Of a stretch of 64,000 nucleotides of DNA, positions 9,489 to 20,215 are shown piece after piece. Position 1 is the first letter of the stretch. Each line of letters opens with the position of its first letter. Under the pieces are notes generated by a model. That model ran no database searches. It was not told the DNA's origin and saw only the letters and a list, made by a program, of their open reading frames with translations. The stretch is taken from the NCBI RefSeq assembly GCF_026672275.1, contig NZ_JANQCD010000022.1, forward strand, positions 22,017 to 86,016, written 5' to 3'. The position numbers and the translations under genes are program-made. This DNA comes from Marinifilum sp. D737 (GTDB lineage Bacteria; Bacteroidota; Bacteroidia; Bacteroidales; Marinifilaceae).

Positions 9489-10068
9489 TATTATTAAAAA
9501 TAATTTGGAAAACCAGTCGGAATTGCCCTCAAATGTACATTTCGACAAGGAGAGATTACTTTCTTCAATCGATAAACGAATCAAACAGCAATCGAGAGAG
9601 CACAAGTGGCGAGTTATAGCAGTACTACTTGTATTATTACTTGGATCTTCATTATTCCTGCATTATCAGCAATACGGCATTATAACAAAGCAAAACCAAA
9701 ATATAGGAAATCAAAAGCAGTTAATTTCCTCTCTAAACAGCGAAAATGAGAAAATAAAAGATACAAATTATTTACTGCTTGATTCACTTTCCAAATCGAC
9801 CATTGCAAATCTGGAAAGTCCAAAACACATTGCTTTACCACAACTTCCAACAATCGTAATCAATCAGCCAATAGTATTTAAAAATAATGTTGAAGATAAA
9901 CTATACATACAAATTGTCGAACGAATAAAAATAGAAGAAACTGAAGGTGAAATTCCGGAACTCAACCTGCCTGTTTACTATGAAAGTGATCGTTTGGCAA
10001 GCAATACAAATCACCAATCGAAAAGTAAATCATTTGCTAAGAAGATTGGCAATCTATTTAAAAATTAA
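9466..10068 (+). CDS. Single-pass membrane protein, possible anti-sigma partner
   Basis: 200 aa, start ATG 9466 inside the sigma gene (23 bp overlap in a different frame). There is a hydrophilic N-terminal cytoplasmic stretch (residues 1 to ~45, with KERLLSSIDKRIKQQ), one transmembrane helix (about 46-65, VIAVLLVLLLGSSLFLHY), then a coiled-coil-like outer segment (NQKQLISSLNSENEKIKDT) and a Pro/Glu-containing tail. No named domain is recognised. A short cytoplasmic region plus one TM helix directly after an ECF sigma gene fits an anti-sigma role. There is no HxxxCxxC zinc motif, so this rests on context. Confidence 0.7.
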   Translation: MQPNSLDSIIKNNLENQSELPSNVHFDKERLLSSIDKRIKQQSREHKWRVIAVLLVLLLGSSLFLHYQQYGIITKQNQNIGNQKQLISSLNSENEKIKDTNYLLLDSLSKSTIANLESPKHIALPQLPTIVINQPIVFKNNVEDKLYIQIVERIKIEETEGEIPELNLPVYYESDRLASNTNHQSKSKSFAKKIGNLFKN

Positions 10069-10072
10069 GGTC

Positions 10073-11278
10073 ATGAAAAAAATAATAATTGCATTCATTC
10101 TAATCATATTAATCGTTCCTTCTGCTCAGTCACAAGGAAATTGGTTTAATGCGCCTAAGAATTATCAATATGGGTTTTCAAATAAAAGAGATACCATTCT
10201 AATGGATTATGGAAATGGTAAAAAAATAGAAATTAGTTATTCGTGGCACAATATTTTTGGGACCAAATTAGACGATTATTATGCCAAAACTTTTTGGAAA
10301 CCGATTCAGTTAGATTTAAAAATCCTAAAGGAGAAACTGAATGAAATCCCATTAAAAAAGGATAGAAAATACCACATAATACTTCACTCACAGAGATCTA
10401 ATCTATACTCTAATGAATTTTTTGAAGCGATAAAGCTTAATAATCAAGAAGCAAAAAAATCAGGTCTATCAAAAGAAAAAAGAGATAGCTTATTACATGT
10501 TACTTTTAAAACCTATTACAAAGGTAAAATCAAGAAAAAACATAAACTTTCGGTCAATGAAAGAAAAACCTCGGAAAAGAATCGAGAGTACTTAATTGTG
10601 CAAAACAAACTCTACAACAAAGCACAATGGCAACATATCATAGAAATTAAAGAATTACTTTGGAGTATTAAGTTTTACATAACTAACATTGACGAACTTA
10701 AAGAATTCGACATTAACGAAATTCAAACGTTTATGGCAAGTGAGAAAGACAGATTCCTAAAAAGAAGATATTACCAGTACTTTTCAAAGTTACATTATAA
10801 GAAAGAAAATGGTGAATTTAGATATGAGCGAACTCTTGGCGAAAAAAGAGAGAAAAGACCACGATTCCTAAAACTAGGTTTTGATGCAGGCTTTGGTAGT
10901 TCTGTAATTAAAAGTAAATTATCAGCAGACATAAGTGCAGGCATCAATCTCTACTTTAATGAAAATTTACAGTATGCTGCCAAACTAGGCATAAGAACAC
11001 AAGCCAAATCATTTGGAATTGATAATAAAATCAGAAACAATGTTTTTATTGATGCTTTAATGGATATTAATATTGCTGAAAGCTTTAAAAAATCACAGTG
11101 GATTGGTGCCGGATTTGGTTACCTGGTAAAACGAGAAGGAAATATTTATGGAAAAGATACGGCCAGGGCATTTTTTAAGTATGGTTTCACAAATGGAATT
11201 GCCATCCAGCCCGAATTCAACTACTCCTTTCATGATGAAAAATTTCTTTTAGGAATTGGTGTTTCCTTCAACTTCTAA
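10073..11278 (+). CDS. Secreted or outer-membrane protein of unknown function
   Basis: 401 aa from ATG 10073, with a clear signal peptide (IIIAFILIILIVPSAQS, cleavage near residue 20). The middle part is Lys-rich and helical. The last ~110 residues alternate hydrophobic and polar residues (GFDAGFGSSVIKSKLSADIS ... ) and end in GVSFNF, consistent with a small outer-membrane beta-barrel end. I do not recognise the family. It follows the membrane protein by 4 bp, so the sigma factor, membrane protein and exported protein form one unit. An in-frame extension to 9947 overlaps the previous gene and is not used. Confidence 0.75.
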   Translation: MKKIIIAFILIILIVPSAQSQGNWFNAPKNYQYGFSNKRDTILMDYGNGKKIEISYSWHNIFGTKLDDYYAKTFWKPIQLDLKILKEKLNEIPLKKDRKYHIILHSQRSNLYSNEFFEAIKLNNQEAKKSGLSKEKRDSLLHVTFKTYYKGKIKKKHKLSVNERKTSEKNREYLIVQNKLYNKAQWQHIIEIKELLWSIKFYITNIDELKEFDINEIQTFMASEKDRFLKRRYYQYFSKLHYKKENGEFRYERTLGEKREKRPRFLKLGFDAGFGSSVIKSKLSADISAGINLYFNENLQYAAKLGIRTQAKSFGIDNKIRNNVFIDALMDINIAESFKKSQWIGAGFGYLVKREGNIYGKDTARAFFKYGFTNGIAIQPEFNYSFHDEKFLLGIGVSFNF

Positions 11279-11288
11279 TATGCAAACA

Positions 11289-11320
11289 AAAAACCCTCAC
11301 ACATTAGTGCGAGGGTTTCT
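11289..11320. terminator. Bidirectional terminator between convergent units
   Basis: AAACCCTCaCAC and GTGcGAGGGTTT form a stem (11291-11318) with one bulged or mismatched pair. A-rich sequence lies on the left and T-rich on the right, so it can serve both the plus-strand sigma unit and the minus-strand gcvH. Confidence 0.75.
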
Positions 11321-11339
11321 TTATATTTTCAGAATACTA

Positions 11340-11714
11340 TTATAGTAATTCTTTGTAAGCTTCAGCAGAAAGTAATTCTTCAAGCTCAGCAGCATCATCT
11401 AGTTTGATTTTGATGATCCAACCATCACCATAAGGATCAGAGTTGATTAGATCTGGAGCGTCTTCCAACTTCTCGTTGAATTCCAATACTTCACCACCAA
11501 CTGGCATAAACATGTCAGATACAGTTTTTACGGCTTCGATAGTTCCGAATACTTCTTCCTTATCTAATTCTTCGCCTTCAGTTTCTACTTCAACAAAAAC
11601 GATGTCTCCTAGTTCTCCCTGAGCGAAATCAGTAACACCAATAAAAGCTTCTTCGCCTTCTACACGTACCCACTCGTGATCTTTAGTGTACTTCAAATTT
11701 TCTGGTACATTCAT
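11340..11714 (-). CDS. gcvH: Glycine cleavage system H protein
   Basis: Lipoyl carrier protein that shuttles the aminomethyl group between the P, T and L proteins. The 124 aa protein from ATG 11714 ([16 protein letters not shown]) has the lipoylation site Lys in [18 protein letters not shown], and DGWIIKIKL near the end, both typical. A longer in-frame start at 11774 would cover a candidate promoter and is rejected. It lies downstream of sprA on the same strand after a 203 bp gap with its own -7 box, so it is probably transcribed separately. gcvP and gcvT are not in the window. Confidence 0.95.
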   Translation of the reverse strand: MNVPENLKYTKDHEWVRVEGEEAFIGVTDFAQGELGDIVFVEVETEGEELDKEEVFGTIEAVKTVSDMFMPVGGEVLEFNEKLEDAPDLINSDPYGDGWIIKIKLDDAAELEELLSAEAYKELL

Positions 11715-11752
11715 GATAGTATGTTGTTTTAAAAGAGGTTTATAAACTGCTC

Positions 11753-11760
11753 CAAATTTA
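11753..11760 (-). promoter_or_regulatory. Candidate -7 box of gcvH
   Basis: The minus strand reads TAAATTTG, a full match to TAnnTTTG, about 39 bp before the gcvH ATG. The -33 region has only a TTGA-like element. Confidence 0.45.
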
Positions 11761-11917
11761 CAGTTTTTTTTCAATAATTAAATATTAGTAATTGAGTAAA
11801 TCAACTATTGAATGTATGATCTTTATCACATTCTAGATCAATATCATACAACAAACCTATTGAATATTAATAGTTCATGAAAAATATTCTTGTTTCAACC
11901 TGCTCTTAAACACTTTA

Positions 11918-14900
11918 TTAATTCGCTAATGTAAATCTTATACTTGCCCCAAACTCTGTGGTTGTAGTTGGATAAGAAAGTGATACGTAAGGTGTATTTA
12001 CAATTCTATCGTAATACAAACGCAGGTTGAATCTGTTACTCAAAACATAATCTGCACTAAATTTTAAGGTAACCACCTTTTGGCCAGAAGTTAGCTGATC
12101 TACTTCATCAACAATTTTTCGAATAATGGTACTGTTCTTTCTTACTGATAAATCTGCCCTTAAATTCAAATCTGAATTGTATTTTTTCTGGCGAGAACCA
12201 GATCCAATTATCATTCCGAAATTATCAAATCGATATCCCATACCAAAAATCATTTCGTTCGAAGCTACTTCGGTTAACTGAGTATTGGACAGACTTAAAA
12301 TCAGGTTACGCGTACGTTTAATTTCAAAACTTGTAGAAAAATTATTTTTCCAAATCATATCAACATTAATCAATGGGTTAAATTGCTCATTAATCGAAAT
12401 TGAATTCACATCGTACAAATTGTAAAAATTACCCGTAATCTTATTTATTTCAAGAAATCCATCTTCATCTACTTCGGCAGCTAAGTTAGTTGTATAAGAA
12501 CCAACATCATAAGTTGATGTATATGCATGGCTCAAATTAATGGATTTGAAATAACGTCGGATAAATGGAATTTTTGACAAGCCTTCGAAAGAAACTCTCC
12601 AGTTTGGCTTCATTTTAGCAATACCAGGGAACAATTTGTTGAAGCCACTTCCTACATTTCCATATGCTTTAAGGAAAGCTGGTACTAACACTTCTTGTGA
12701 AGTTGAAGTAAATCCTTTGTAATATCCTGTACCTTCATTATTATCATCCAAAATTTCTTCATTCTCATATGATGCACCATAACGTTGTTGAGCCAACCTC
12801 AGCGATTCAGTCTTACGATTTTCCAGGAACTTATTGAAATACTCCGACGAGTAATCGCCAGTATTACCAATGGTAAAAAACGCAGATTTTAAACTTAGGA
12901 AACTCATACTAAAGTTTCCTGACTTTACAAGATTTTTATTGCTAAACCTATCATTATCTTTATTATAGATGTAATACTCACTTCTATTTCTTGAATAATT
13001 CCTATTTGCAGTAAGATCAATTTTTAATCCTTTAAAAGGTTCAATTGTACTACGAATTGAAAAATTCTGAGTATGACTCATTACATATGGATCATTCATT
13101 GTAGGATCTGTTGTAATCCAACCTTTATCAGCAGCATTACGCGCAAAGTTTTTATCTTGCTGACCAGTTAAGAAACCAAATCCAGGAGCTTTTGTTCCAT
13201 TGAACGATTCCCCACCAAAATAGTTTGTTTGTGGTAAATATCCAGGTAGAGTTGTAGAGTTAATTTCAGAATAATTAACACTGATATTCCTCACGCTCAT
13301 TAATGTTCTCAGAAAGTTTTCTCCAATAACAGCAAACACGTTATCTTTCTCGCTAACTTTACCGGTAACGCGCACCCTAACATCTTTAACAGTTCGGGAA
13401 GCTGTTATTTTAGCTCGATTTCCGGTAACAGGCTTAACTTTAATTTTCACCTCTTTTCCTAACTTATCGTAGGCTCTAATGGTAATATCTTCAGTCATTA
13501 ATTTGTGATAGATGGAAACAGGTACTCCTGCTTTCAATTCATCAACTTTACCGTCATAATTTACTTTCTTGTATGATTTGGTTTTCTTCTTGTACTTACG
13601 GTTCGAATTGTATTTGCGATTGATCTTCTTTAAAATGCCAACTTTATTATACAAACTTGTCATTTTTAATTGACCATTCAACTGAATATTATTCGAATTT
13701 CGAATGGTGTTACCCAACTCAATTGTATCGGCAGTAATTGCTCCTGCATTCCAATCATAAGCACCAGAGTAACGTGCATTAAGCGAAGTCCAGTTAAGCA
13801 AAGGTATTTTATTAATCGGAACGGTATAAGTCACATTAAACTTATGGTGGTATTTAATATTTCGTCCACCATCCATTAAATTATTCCAAATCGAATCTTT
13901 CCAAATTTCATAAGCATCACGATCTCTATGCTTATCAACAATACCATCCGGTTCATCGATACGTGAAGTATTTGTTGCAGAAAAATCGAACTTTAAGCCT
14001 TTCGTTAGGTTGTATTTCAAATCGTAATATCTGTACCAAATAAAATCTTTATCGTATGATGGATCAATTTTTAATCCTGGTTCTTCAATATTTCGTTTCT
14101 CTATCTCATGATAGTAACGTTGAATATCCGAACGGAAAGACAATTGTGTTGGCAAATAATAGAAATTGAAATCCTTTAATAACCTAAACATAGGCTTTTG
14201 AAAAGCTTTTACCTTTTTAAATGGCTGTACAATTTTCGGGCGCTCGGTATAATTATAGCTAAGTACACCACGATAATTTTTCTCCAAATCAAGAGTGGTA
14301 TTTACATCTCTTGAATAAGTTTCATTATACGAATAAGTCATTGATAAATTTGAAACATCCAGCAATTTTGCTTTTCCCTCCTGTTTCTCGATTCGAACAT
14401 TGGTAAGATTGAAACTTTTTCGTTTGGTATATTCTTGTGCCCTATGTTTAATCTCCTCTCTTTCTTCTTTATTCTCTGCATTTTCCAATGCTACATCCAA
14501 AGGAATATCCGGATCCAAAGGATCATACTCAGGTGTAACAGTTTCTTCTGAAATTGCATAGTACATCGGAATTCTCACTCCTGATTTTTCAGGGAAGAAT
14601 TTTCCTAACTCCAAACTTGCAGAAAAATCATATTGGAAAATATCATCTTTATAGCGCTCATTAACACCATCTTCTATACCTCCAAATCCTGAAGTAATTT
14701 GACTTCCAGACCATGTTACCGTACCCAAGTCTGCCAACTTTGTTGTTACTCTTAAATTCGCAGCCCAACCTCCATCTTCATCAAAATCGGTTAAACGCAA
14801 TTCATTCATCCAAACTTCAACTGATTTAGGCTGATTGTCATCACTACCAGTAATATCTTCAAATGGGTTTTTAATCCCAATCATTATGGTTCTCACATTG

Positions 14901-17900
14901 GCAAGATTCGGATTACCCTTTATTCTAACCCTGTGTCCTTCTTTTACAGGATTATTATCACTGGATAAATCATTTACAGCAGCATCATAAACAGTAAGGT
15001 AATCAACACTTGAACCAACAGATCTCATAGCATCATTACGCAATTGTTTAATGGTTTGGAATAACCTTAACTTAAAGTCAAACCTATTCTCATCTGGCCA
15101 AACAGCTAACCTGTCATTTTCATTATCTCCATTGTACAGTCCAGGAGCGGTTAATTTCAGTGGGATTTCATATTCATAGTAGTTATCCTGGTAATCTGAT
15201 CCCAATCGAATGAAGGCTGTAACTTCATTATCCCTTAAAGGCAAACCGCTAATTTCTTCGGCATGAACATCCATAATAAGCTTTCCATACTTACGAACGT
15301 CCATACTAAGTGTCTTATATGCACCTTTTCCTTTTCCATTTTCAAGATCAGTAACTTTTAACAGAATCGCTTGTTCATTCAGCTGTATTAATTGTGGATT
15401 ACTAGGATCTACAACCCTGTCGATACCTGGAGGAAGTACATAGTTTACTGGCTCTTTTGAGGCATTCTCTTCAATATTAATTGCAGTAATATCAAAGTTT
15501 GCATCGGAAACTATAGCATCATCTTTATCCTCATTTAATGCCTGTTCATACTTTCTCCAATCATCACGAACCAAATCAAGAGTTGCAAAACGCATGATCA
15601 CATCTTCCTCAAATCCCTTCATAAACATTCTCATAAATCGAATGGAAGTAAAATCAGAAATACTTCCAAACTGATCTTCAAATTCATTAACCGGAATTTT
15701 GAATTGATACCAATCAACTGTTCCTTGCGTTCCATTCGCCAAATCAACAGTACTGGTAATTTTATCGGTAATAAAATTCTTACCAACTTCCATCCCTGTT
15801 GGTTCAAGGTGTACACGATACTGATAATAAGCTTCTGTTTCACTTAAGGTTTGATCATTATTAATGTCTTCAACATTTGGTAATGTTGTTGCTGAAGTTG
15901 GATAAGGTTCAGCAGATAATTCAGCTGTAGGTGAATTGCCTTCTGGCCCATTATATCTCTTGTATCTTTCCAAAATACTTACTTCATCGGCATCATAGTC
16001 GCTACCTCTAAAATAGTGGTAATCATCTCCCGAAGGGTCATTTATAGCATTTACATAGGCACCTGAACCAACACCCAGGTTGGCAGACAATTCAATTTGT
16101 TGAATGTACTCATCAAAGAAACTAACTTCCTCTTCAGAGTTAAGCCCATCCAAACCTACATCCTGATACTTCCTGGCATTTGTATTATTATCAAAAGCAA
16201 TCACCTGTGATTGAATCTTTGGAACACGTCCCCAAACTGTATTATCCACCAAGGAAAGATCTTCATTAGTAGGCAAACCATTCTCGAATGATTTTCTTGA
16301 GTCTCTAAGAATATCCTCGGAAACATTACCCAAATTGAAATATAAATCTCCTCCTTTATGAGTTTTATCATATACAAATGGATCCATCATCCAGAATTCT
16401 ATGTATGCAATATTTGCAGCTTCGAAATCGTTGGTTTCTATTCTTCTCATGATACCACCCCAACGTGTTTCCGGAGCTTCTAATGTTCCATCAGGATTCA
16501 TCCCCTGTGAAACACCTGCATGGCCATCAACATCATAATTATAGGGTCCCTTTTCGTCAGGATAATAGGCAAGGTTTAAAACTGAAATATTCGTCGGAAC
16601 ACCTGAGGCTCTTTCCTTATTAGGCCAAATTTCCTCTTCAAAAATCTCACGTACAAAATGATTCGACTGTTGTTCTTTATCTGCTTTTATATGCCCTGGA
16701 GTTGCCGAATTATTACGCAAGAATAATGGATCGATTACATACCATGCCAATTTTGCACGGTTAAAACCATATGCTAAATCACTGCTCAGATTTCCCTCAG
16801 GAAAGAGTGCATCGTTATTTTGCGGAGTACTAGCCAACACCCAAGAACTCAAACTCTTCATGTCAATAGAAGTCTGTGTTCCTTCAAAATCATCGATATA
16901 AGCAGTACCCGAACTTCCAATAGATTTATTGTGTCCCGGTCTTAGTTGTGCAAATTCACCTTCAACCGATATTTTAGAAGGCTCTTTTGTCTCAATAAAT
17001 GGGATCTTATCTATCATTCTGGTTAAGAACATTGATTCTGTTTGATAACTTCCATTTAACCCCCAAATGGTATTCGATATTGGTTCATCACCAATATTCA
17101 CTTTCTGAGTTAAAGGCTGTTCGGACAAGTGCATCACCGTTGCTCCAAGGTTAAAATTATCATTAACCTGATAGTCCATCTGAACACCAAGAAGCGTTTT
17201 GGTTTGAATGTTAAACAGCGAATTGTTTTCCGATTCAATGCTAATTGGTGTATTCGATTCCAATAATGATTGATTGATAATTTTTACACGACCTAAGGTG
17301 TAATCAACCGTATAATCAATGTTTTCGACCAGTTCTCTTCCGCCAGCCTTAACCCTTACCGATCCTGGTTGAACATTTAAAGCATTCAAAGAAATTTCAG
17401 AGCTTGAGGATGATTTGTAACTCCCTTTTAAGGAGTATTTATTCTTCTCAGCTATTTGTTGAGCTTCATTCTGCGTTTTCTCATATAGTTCGTCGAAGAC
17501 ATACTTATTTGCAATAGCATCATTCCCTATTTTCCCTCTTAAATAAGATCCAAATGGTTCTATAATCGGGAAAATAACTCTACCATTATTACTGTAGATA
17601 GTGATACCATTAATAAAATCAAACATCCCATCTGAACCCGGGTCTAATTGAGAATTCAACCTATCCAAATTCATAACCTTCAGCAAAATCTCATTTTTGA
17701 TATCTCCTTCTGGCAGGTAATTAACTTTTGTTCCTGCCTGATCGTTCTGATACATGATATTCAAAACGAAATCATCCTGATTTACCTGATAAGCGCCAAT
17801 GTTGTATATATTCTTCATCATCAGCTTCCAGGTTGGCATGCCAGGACTCAGGTTGGTTCCTTTCAAAAGCTTCATTACCAAAGATTGTGGTGCACTAACA

Positions 17901-19444
17901 CCATCTGAAGTAAATTCCCCAACACGAAAAACCTGACCACGATTCGTATATTCATAAGCAACCGCTAAAACTTCATCAGCATTCAGAGCTTGGTTTAGCG
18001 ATATATATCCTAACTTCTCATTAATAGTATATTCCGAAGGCGAAAGTTTACGAGCATTTTCTACTTTTTCATAGTCTTTACCACTGGTAAAACCAGGTGC
18101 TAAAGGTCCAAGAGTTTCTGTTACTTTATTAACATCTCTAATGTCTGAGTAGGTCTCAGTCATTTGTTGATAAACATTATTCAATTCATTATCTGGCAAA
18201 ACACCGGTCCCTGTTTGCGAAAAAATGGCATTGCTGATATTAGCAGCACTTTCACCAATATCTACAAAAGCGACAACATTTCTTGAATCCTGAAAATTAG
18301 AGGTCTTATTGGTAACCCAGACTTCAACCTTATTAATTGCTACCCCTGAGTTGACAACAGGCAAGTTCTCCAATGCCTTATCATAGGTATCGTAAAAATA
18401 CTTCGACAAGAAAAAGTGACGGTTTGCTTCGTATTGATCAACAGAGATCTCAAACTCATTTTTTTGCGCTCCATTTTCCAAATTAACAACAGCAGTTTCA
18501 CCTTTTTGCTGAGAAAAAACAGATGTAACGCCTAATTTTCCAAATTGCATTTGAGTTTTTACACCAAACAGATTCTGCCCACCAGTGATTAATGTATTAG
18601 AAATTGGCATAGAAACATTACCGGCCTCTACCTTTTTGATAATCTCATCTTCATCACCAGTATATTCCAAACGCATCTGGTTTTCGAAATCAAAAGTAGC
18701 CTCAGTGTTGTAATTCACATCCATCTTCAACTTCTCTCCAACTGTACCGGTAACGTTCATTTGGATTTTTTCATCAAAGTCGAAACTGGTTGTTTTCCTC
18801 AAATTTTCAGGTAAGGTTGGATTTTCAACATTGGTAGTACTAATTCCAAATGTCAATTCTGCCGATCCTTGAGGTTTTATTTTTATTGTATTGCTTCCAA
18901 AAATCTTATCAATAAACTGCCCCCCAAAATTCAAATCAGGAACCAATTCATTATTCCCTCCGGCTCCATCGTTTCTACTTCTTTGCATCCAATAATCCCG
19001 AATGGAATTTTCGGCAACATATTGCTCATATTCCTCGGCTGTCATGGTAATTGCACGGCGATAATTCATATCTCCAATGGTTTTTACCAGAATGTAATTA
19101 CCAGTTGCAGGATCGTACTTAATAGAAGTTTTAATATTACTCGGATCCTTCAAATAAAGCGGAGATTGCTGTTGCGAGCCATATTCCAAATTATCATTTT
19201 CATCATTAAATGGATAACGAAGAGAATCGTTCTTTGCGTTTGGATTATCCTTATTAAAAGGTGATCTTGAATTTATTATCCGTTTGTTTTCATTTCCTGA
19301 ACGAAGGGTTGTGTCTTGCTGTTGAATTGCACTAAATTCCGAATCAAGCTGATAAGCATACGCATTAACCGATTGATTACTCTTTATTACAAAACAAAAT
19401 ATTACTACACAGAGACTTAGAGTATATTTTAATAGTTTTTTCAA
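11918..19444 (-). CDS. sprA: Type IX secretion translocon protein SprA (Sov)
   Basis: SprA is the very large outer-membrane beta-barrel that forms the protein-conducting channel of the type IX secretion system, also needed for gliding in motile relatives. The length (2508 aa) fits the family (about 2300-2500). It has a signal peptide (LSLCVVIFCFVIKSNQSVNA), the long N-terminal region typical of SprA (IPFIETKEPSKISVEGEFAQLRPG is split here as IPFIETKEPSKIS and EFAQLRPGH), and the segment AYIDDFEGTQTSIDM, which is highly characteristic. The C-terminus is beta-strand rich and ends in FGASIRFTLAN. It follows ruvA by 45 bp. The ruvA-sprA-gcvH order recurs in Bacteroidota. Confidence 0.96.
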   Translation of the reverse strand: MKKLLKYTLSLCVVIFCFVIKSNQSVNAYAYQLDSEFSAIQQQDTTLRSGNENKRIINSRSPFNKDNPNAKNDSLRYPFNDENDNLEYGSQQQSPLYLKDPSNIKTSIKYDPATGNYILVKTIGDMNYRRAITMTAEEYEQYVAENSIRDYWMQRSRNDGAGGNNELVPDLNFGGQFIDKIFGSNTIKIKPQGSAELTFGISTTNVENPTLPENLRKTTSFDFDEKIQMNVTGTVGEKLKMDVNYNTEATFDFENQMRLEYTGDEDEIIKKVEAGNVSMPISNTLITGGQNLFGVKTQMQFGKLGVTSVFSQQKGETAVVNLENGAQKNEFEISVDQYEANRHFFLSKYFYDTYDKALENLPVVNSGVAINKVEVWVTNKTSNFQDSRNVVAFVDIGESAANISNAIFSQTGTGVLPDNELNNVYQQMTETYSDIRDVNKVTETLGPLAPGFTSGKDYEKVENARKLSPSEYTINEKLGYISLNQALNADEVLAVAYEYTNRGQVFRVGEFTSDGVSAPQSLVMKLLKGTNLSPGMPTWKLMMKNIYNIGAYQVNQDDFVLNIMYQNDQAGTKVNYLPEGDIKNEILLKVMNLDRLNSQLDPGSDGMFDFINGITIYSNNGRVIFPIIEPFGSYLRGKIGNDAIANKYVFDELYEKTQNEAQQIAEKNKYSLKGSYKSSSSSEISLNALNVQPGSVRVKAGGRELVENIDYTVDYTLGRVKIINQSLLESNTPISIESENNSLFNIQTKTLLGVQMDYQVNDNFNLGATVMHLSEQPLTQKVNIGDEPISNTIWGLNGSYQTESMFLTRMIDKIPFIETKEPSKISVEGEFAQLRPGHNKSIGSSGTAYIDDFEGTQTSIDMKSLSSWVLASTPQNNDALFPEGNLSSDLAYGFNRAKLAWYVIDPLFLRNNSATPGHIKADKEQQSNHFVREIFEEEIWPNKERASGVPTNISVLNLAYYPDEKGPYNYDVDGHAGVSQGMNPDGTLEAPETRWGGIMRRIETNDFEAANIAYIEFWMMDPFVYDKTHKGGDLYFNLGNVSEDILRDSRKSFENGLPTNEDLSLVDNTVWGRVPKIQSQVIAFDNNTNARKYQDVGLDGLNSEEEVSFFDEYIQQIELSANLGVGSGAYVNAINDPSGDDYHYFRGSDYDADEVSILERYKRYNGPEGNSPTAELSAEPYPTSATTLPNVEDINNDQTLSETEAYYQYRVHLEPTGMEVGKNFITDKITSTVDLANGTQGTVDWYQFKIPVNEFEDQFGSISDFTSIRFMRMFMKGFEEDVIMRFATLDLVRDDWRKYEQALNEDKDDAIVSDANFDITAINIEENASKEPVNYVLPPGIDRVVDPSNPQLIQLNEQAILLKVTDLENGKGKGAYKTLSMDVRKYGKLIMDVHAEEISGLPLRDNEVTAFIRLGSDYQDNYYEYEIPLKLTAPGLYNGDNENDRLAVWPDENRFDFKLRLFQTIKQLRNDAMRSVGSSVDYLTVYDAAVNDLSSDNNPVKEGHRVRIKGNPNLANVRTIMIGIKNPFEDITGSDDNQPKSVEVWMNELRLTDFDEDGGWAANLRVTTKLADLGTVTWSGSQITSGFGGIEDGVNERYKDDIFQYDFSASLELGKFFPEKSGVRIPMYYAISEETVTPEYDPLDPDIPLDVALENAENKEEREEIKHRAQEYTKRKSFNLTNVRIEKQEGKAKLLDVSNLSMTYSYNETYSRDVNTTLDLEKNYRGVLSYNYTERPKIVQPFKKVKAFQKPMFRLLKDFNFYYLPTQLSFRSDIQRYYHEIEKRNIEEPGLKIDPSYDKDFIWYRYYDLKYNLTKGLKFDFSATNTSRIDEPDGIVDKHRDRDAYEIWKDSIWNNLMDGGRNIKYHHKFNVTYTVPINKIPLLNWTSLNARYSGAYDWNAGAITADTIELGNTIRNSNNIQLNGQLKMTSLYNKVGILKKINRKYNSNRKYKKKTKSYKKVNYDGKVDELKAGVPVSIYHKLMTEDITIRAYDKLGKEVKIKVKPVTGNRAKITASRTVKDVRVRVTGKVSEKDNVFAVIGENFLRTLMSVRNISVNYSEINSTTLPGYLPQTNYFGGESFNGTKAPGFGFLTGQQDKNFARNAADKGWITTDPTMNDPYVMSHTQNFSIRSTIEPFKGLKIDLTANRNYSRNRSEYYIYNKDNDRFSNKNLVKSGNFSMSFLSLKSAFFTIGNTGDYSSEYFNKFLENRKTESLRLAQQRYGASYENEEILDDNNEGTGYYKGFTSTSQEVLVPAFLKAYGNVGSGFNKLFPGIAKMKPNWRVSFEGLSKIPFIRRYFKSINLSHAYTSTYDVGSYTTNLAAEVDEDGFLEINKITGNFYNLYDVNSISINEQFNPLINVDMIWKNNFSTSFEIKRTRNLILSLSNTQLTEVASNEMIFGMGYRFDNFGMIIGSGSRQKKYNSDLNLRADLSVRKNSTIIRKIVDEVDQLTSGQKVVTLKFSADYVLSNRFNLRLYYDRIVNTPYVSLSYPTTTTEFGASIRFTLAN

Positions 19445-19489
19445 TTAAGTTAGATTTCCTTAGGTTAGTAAAGCAAATACGTTCTTAGT

Positions 19490-20071
19490 TTACAATTGTT
19501 TCAGAGCTAATTTTATTAAATCCTCAACACTTGATGTTGGATTAGCAGTATAGATTTTATCCACCACTTTATATGCAGCATTTTTTGCAAAACCTAACAT
19601 CACTAAAGCAGATAACGCTTCTTCCTTGTTGGTATTGTCCTGAGGAAGTGAAATTTCTAATATATCAGATTCTTTTCCTAGTTTATCCTTTAATTCAATA
19701 ATAATTCTTTGCGCAGATTTTGCTCCAATACCTTTTACTCCCTGTAAAGTTTTAGCATTATTAGATAAGATTGCCGTTTGAATTTCGGCTGGACTTAAAG
19801 AAGAAAGCATTACTCTGGCAGTATTTACACCTACTCCGGATACAGAAATTAGATGACGAAAAATTTCTCTTTCTCTGGTATCCATAAATCCGTATAACAT
19901 ATGAGCATCTTCACGAACCACTTGATGAAGGTACAATTGAACAGTTTTATGCCCTGATAACTGGCTGTATGTGTTTAATGAAATATGAATAAAATATCCA
20001 ATGCCATTATTTTCTATAATAGCTGAAGTTGGTGTTAAATCGGCGAGTTCACCTTTAATGTACTCAAACAT
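19490..20071 (-). CDS. ruvA: Holliday junction branch migration protein RuvA
   Basis: RuvA binds four-way junctions and positions the RuvB motor for branch migration. The 193 aa protein has the N-terminal OB fold (MFEYIKGELADLTPTSAIIE), the tandem helix-hairpin-helix region (LISVSGVGVNTARVMLSSLS and LQGVKGIGAKSAQRIIIELK) and the C-terminal three-helix RuvB-binding domain (EEALSALVMLGFAKNAAYKV). It is probably co-transcribed with sprA. Confidence 0.95.
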   Translation of the reverse strand: MFEYIKGELADLTPTSAIIENNGIGYFIHISLNTYSQLSGHKTVQLYLHQVVREDAHMLYGFMDTREREIFRHLISVSGVGVNTARVMLSSLSPAEIQTAILSNNAKTLQGVKGIGAKSAQRIIIELKDKLGKESDILEISLPQDNTNKEEALSALVMLGFAKNAAYKVVDKIYTANPTSSVEDLIKLALKQL

Positions 20072-20157
20072 AAATTAAGAATTAGATTATTCTGGAATTT
20101 AAGGTTTTTAAAATATGCAAAATTATGCAATTTTAATAATGAAAGATAGGCTTTTAA

Positions 20158-20195
20158 CAAAAAAAGAAAGAGCGATTAAACATTTAACCGCTCTT
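20158..20195 (-). terminator. Terminator of pdxA
   Basis: On the minus strand AAGAGCGgTTAAA and TTTAAtCGCTCTT form a 13 bp stem with one mismatch (20168-20195), followed by TTCTTTTTTT. It lies 21 bp after the pdxA stop. Confidence 0.8.
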
Positions 20196-20215
20196 GTTAT
20201 AATTTTGTTAATTAT

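Noticed and set aside
11715..11774. N-terminal extension of gcvH
   Set aside because: The extension covers a TAnnTTTG box, and the protein from ATG 11714 matches the family start.
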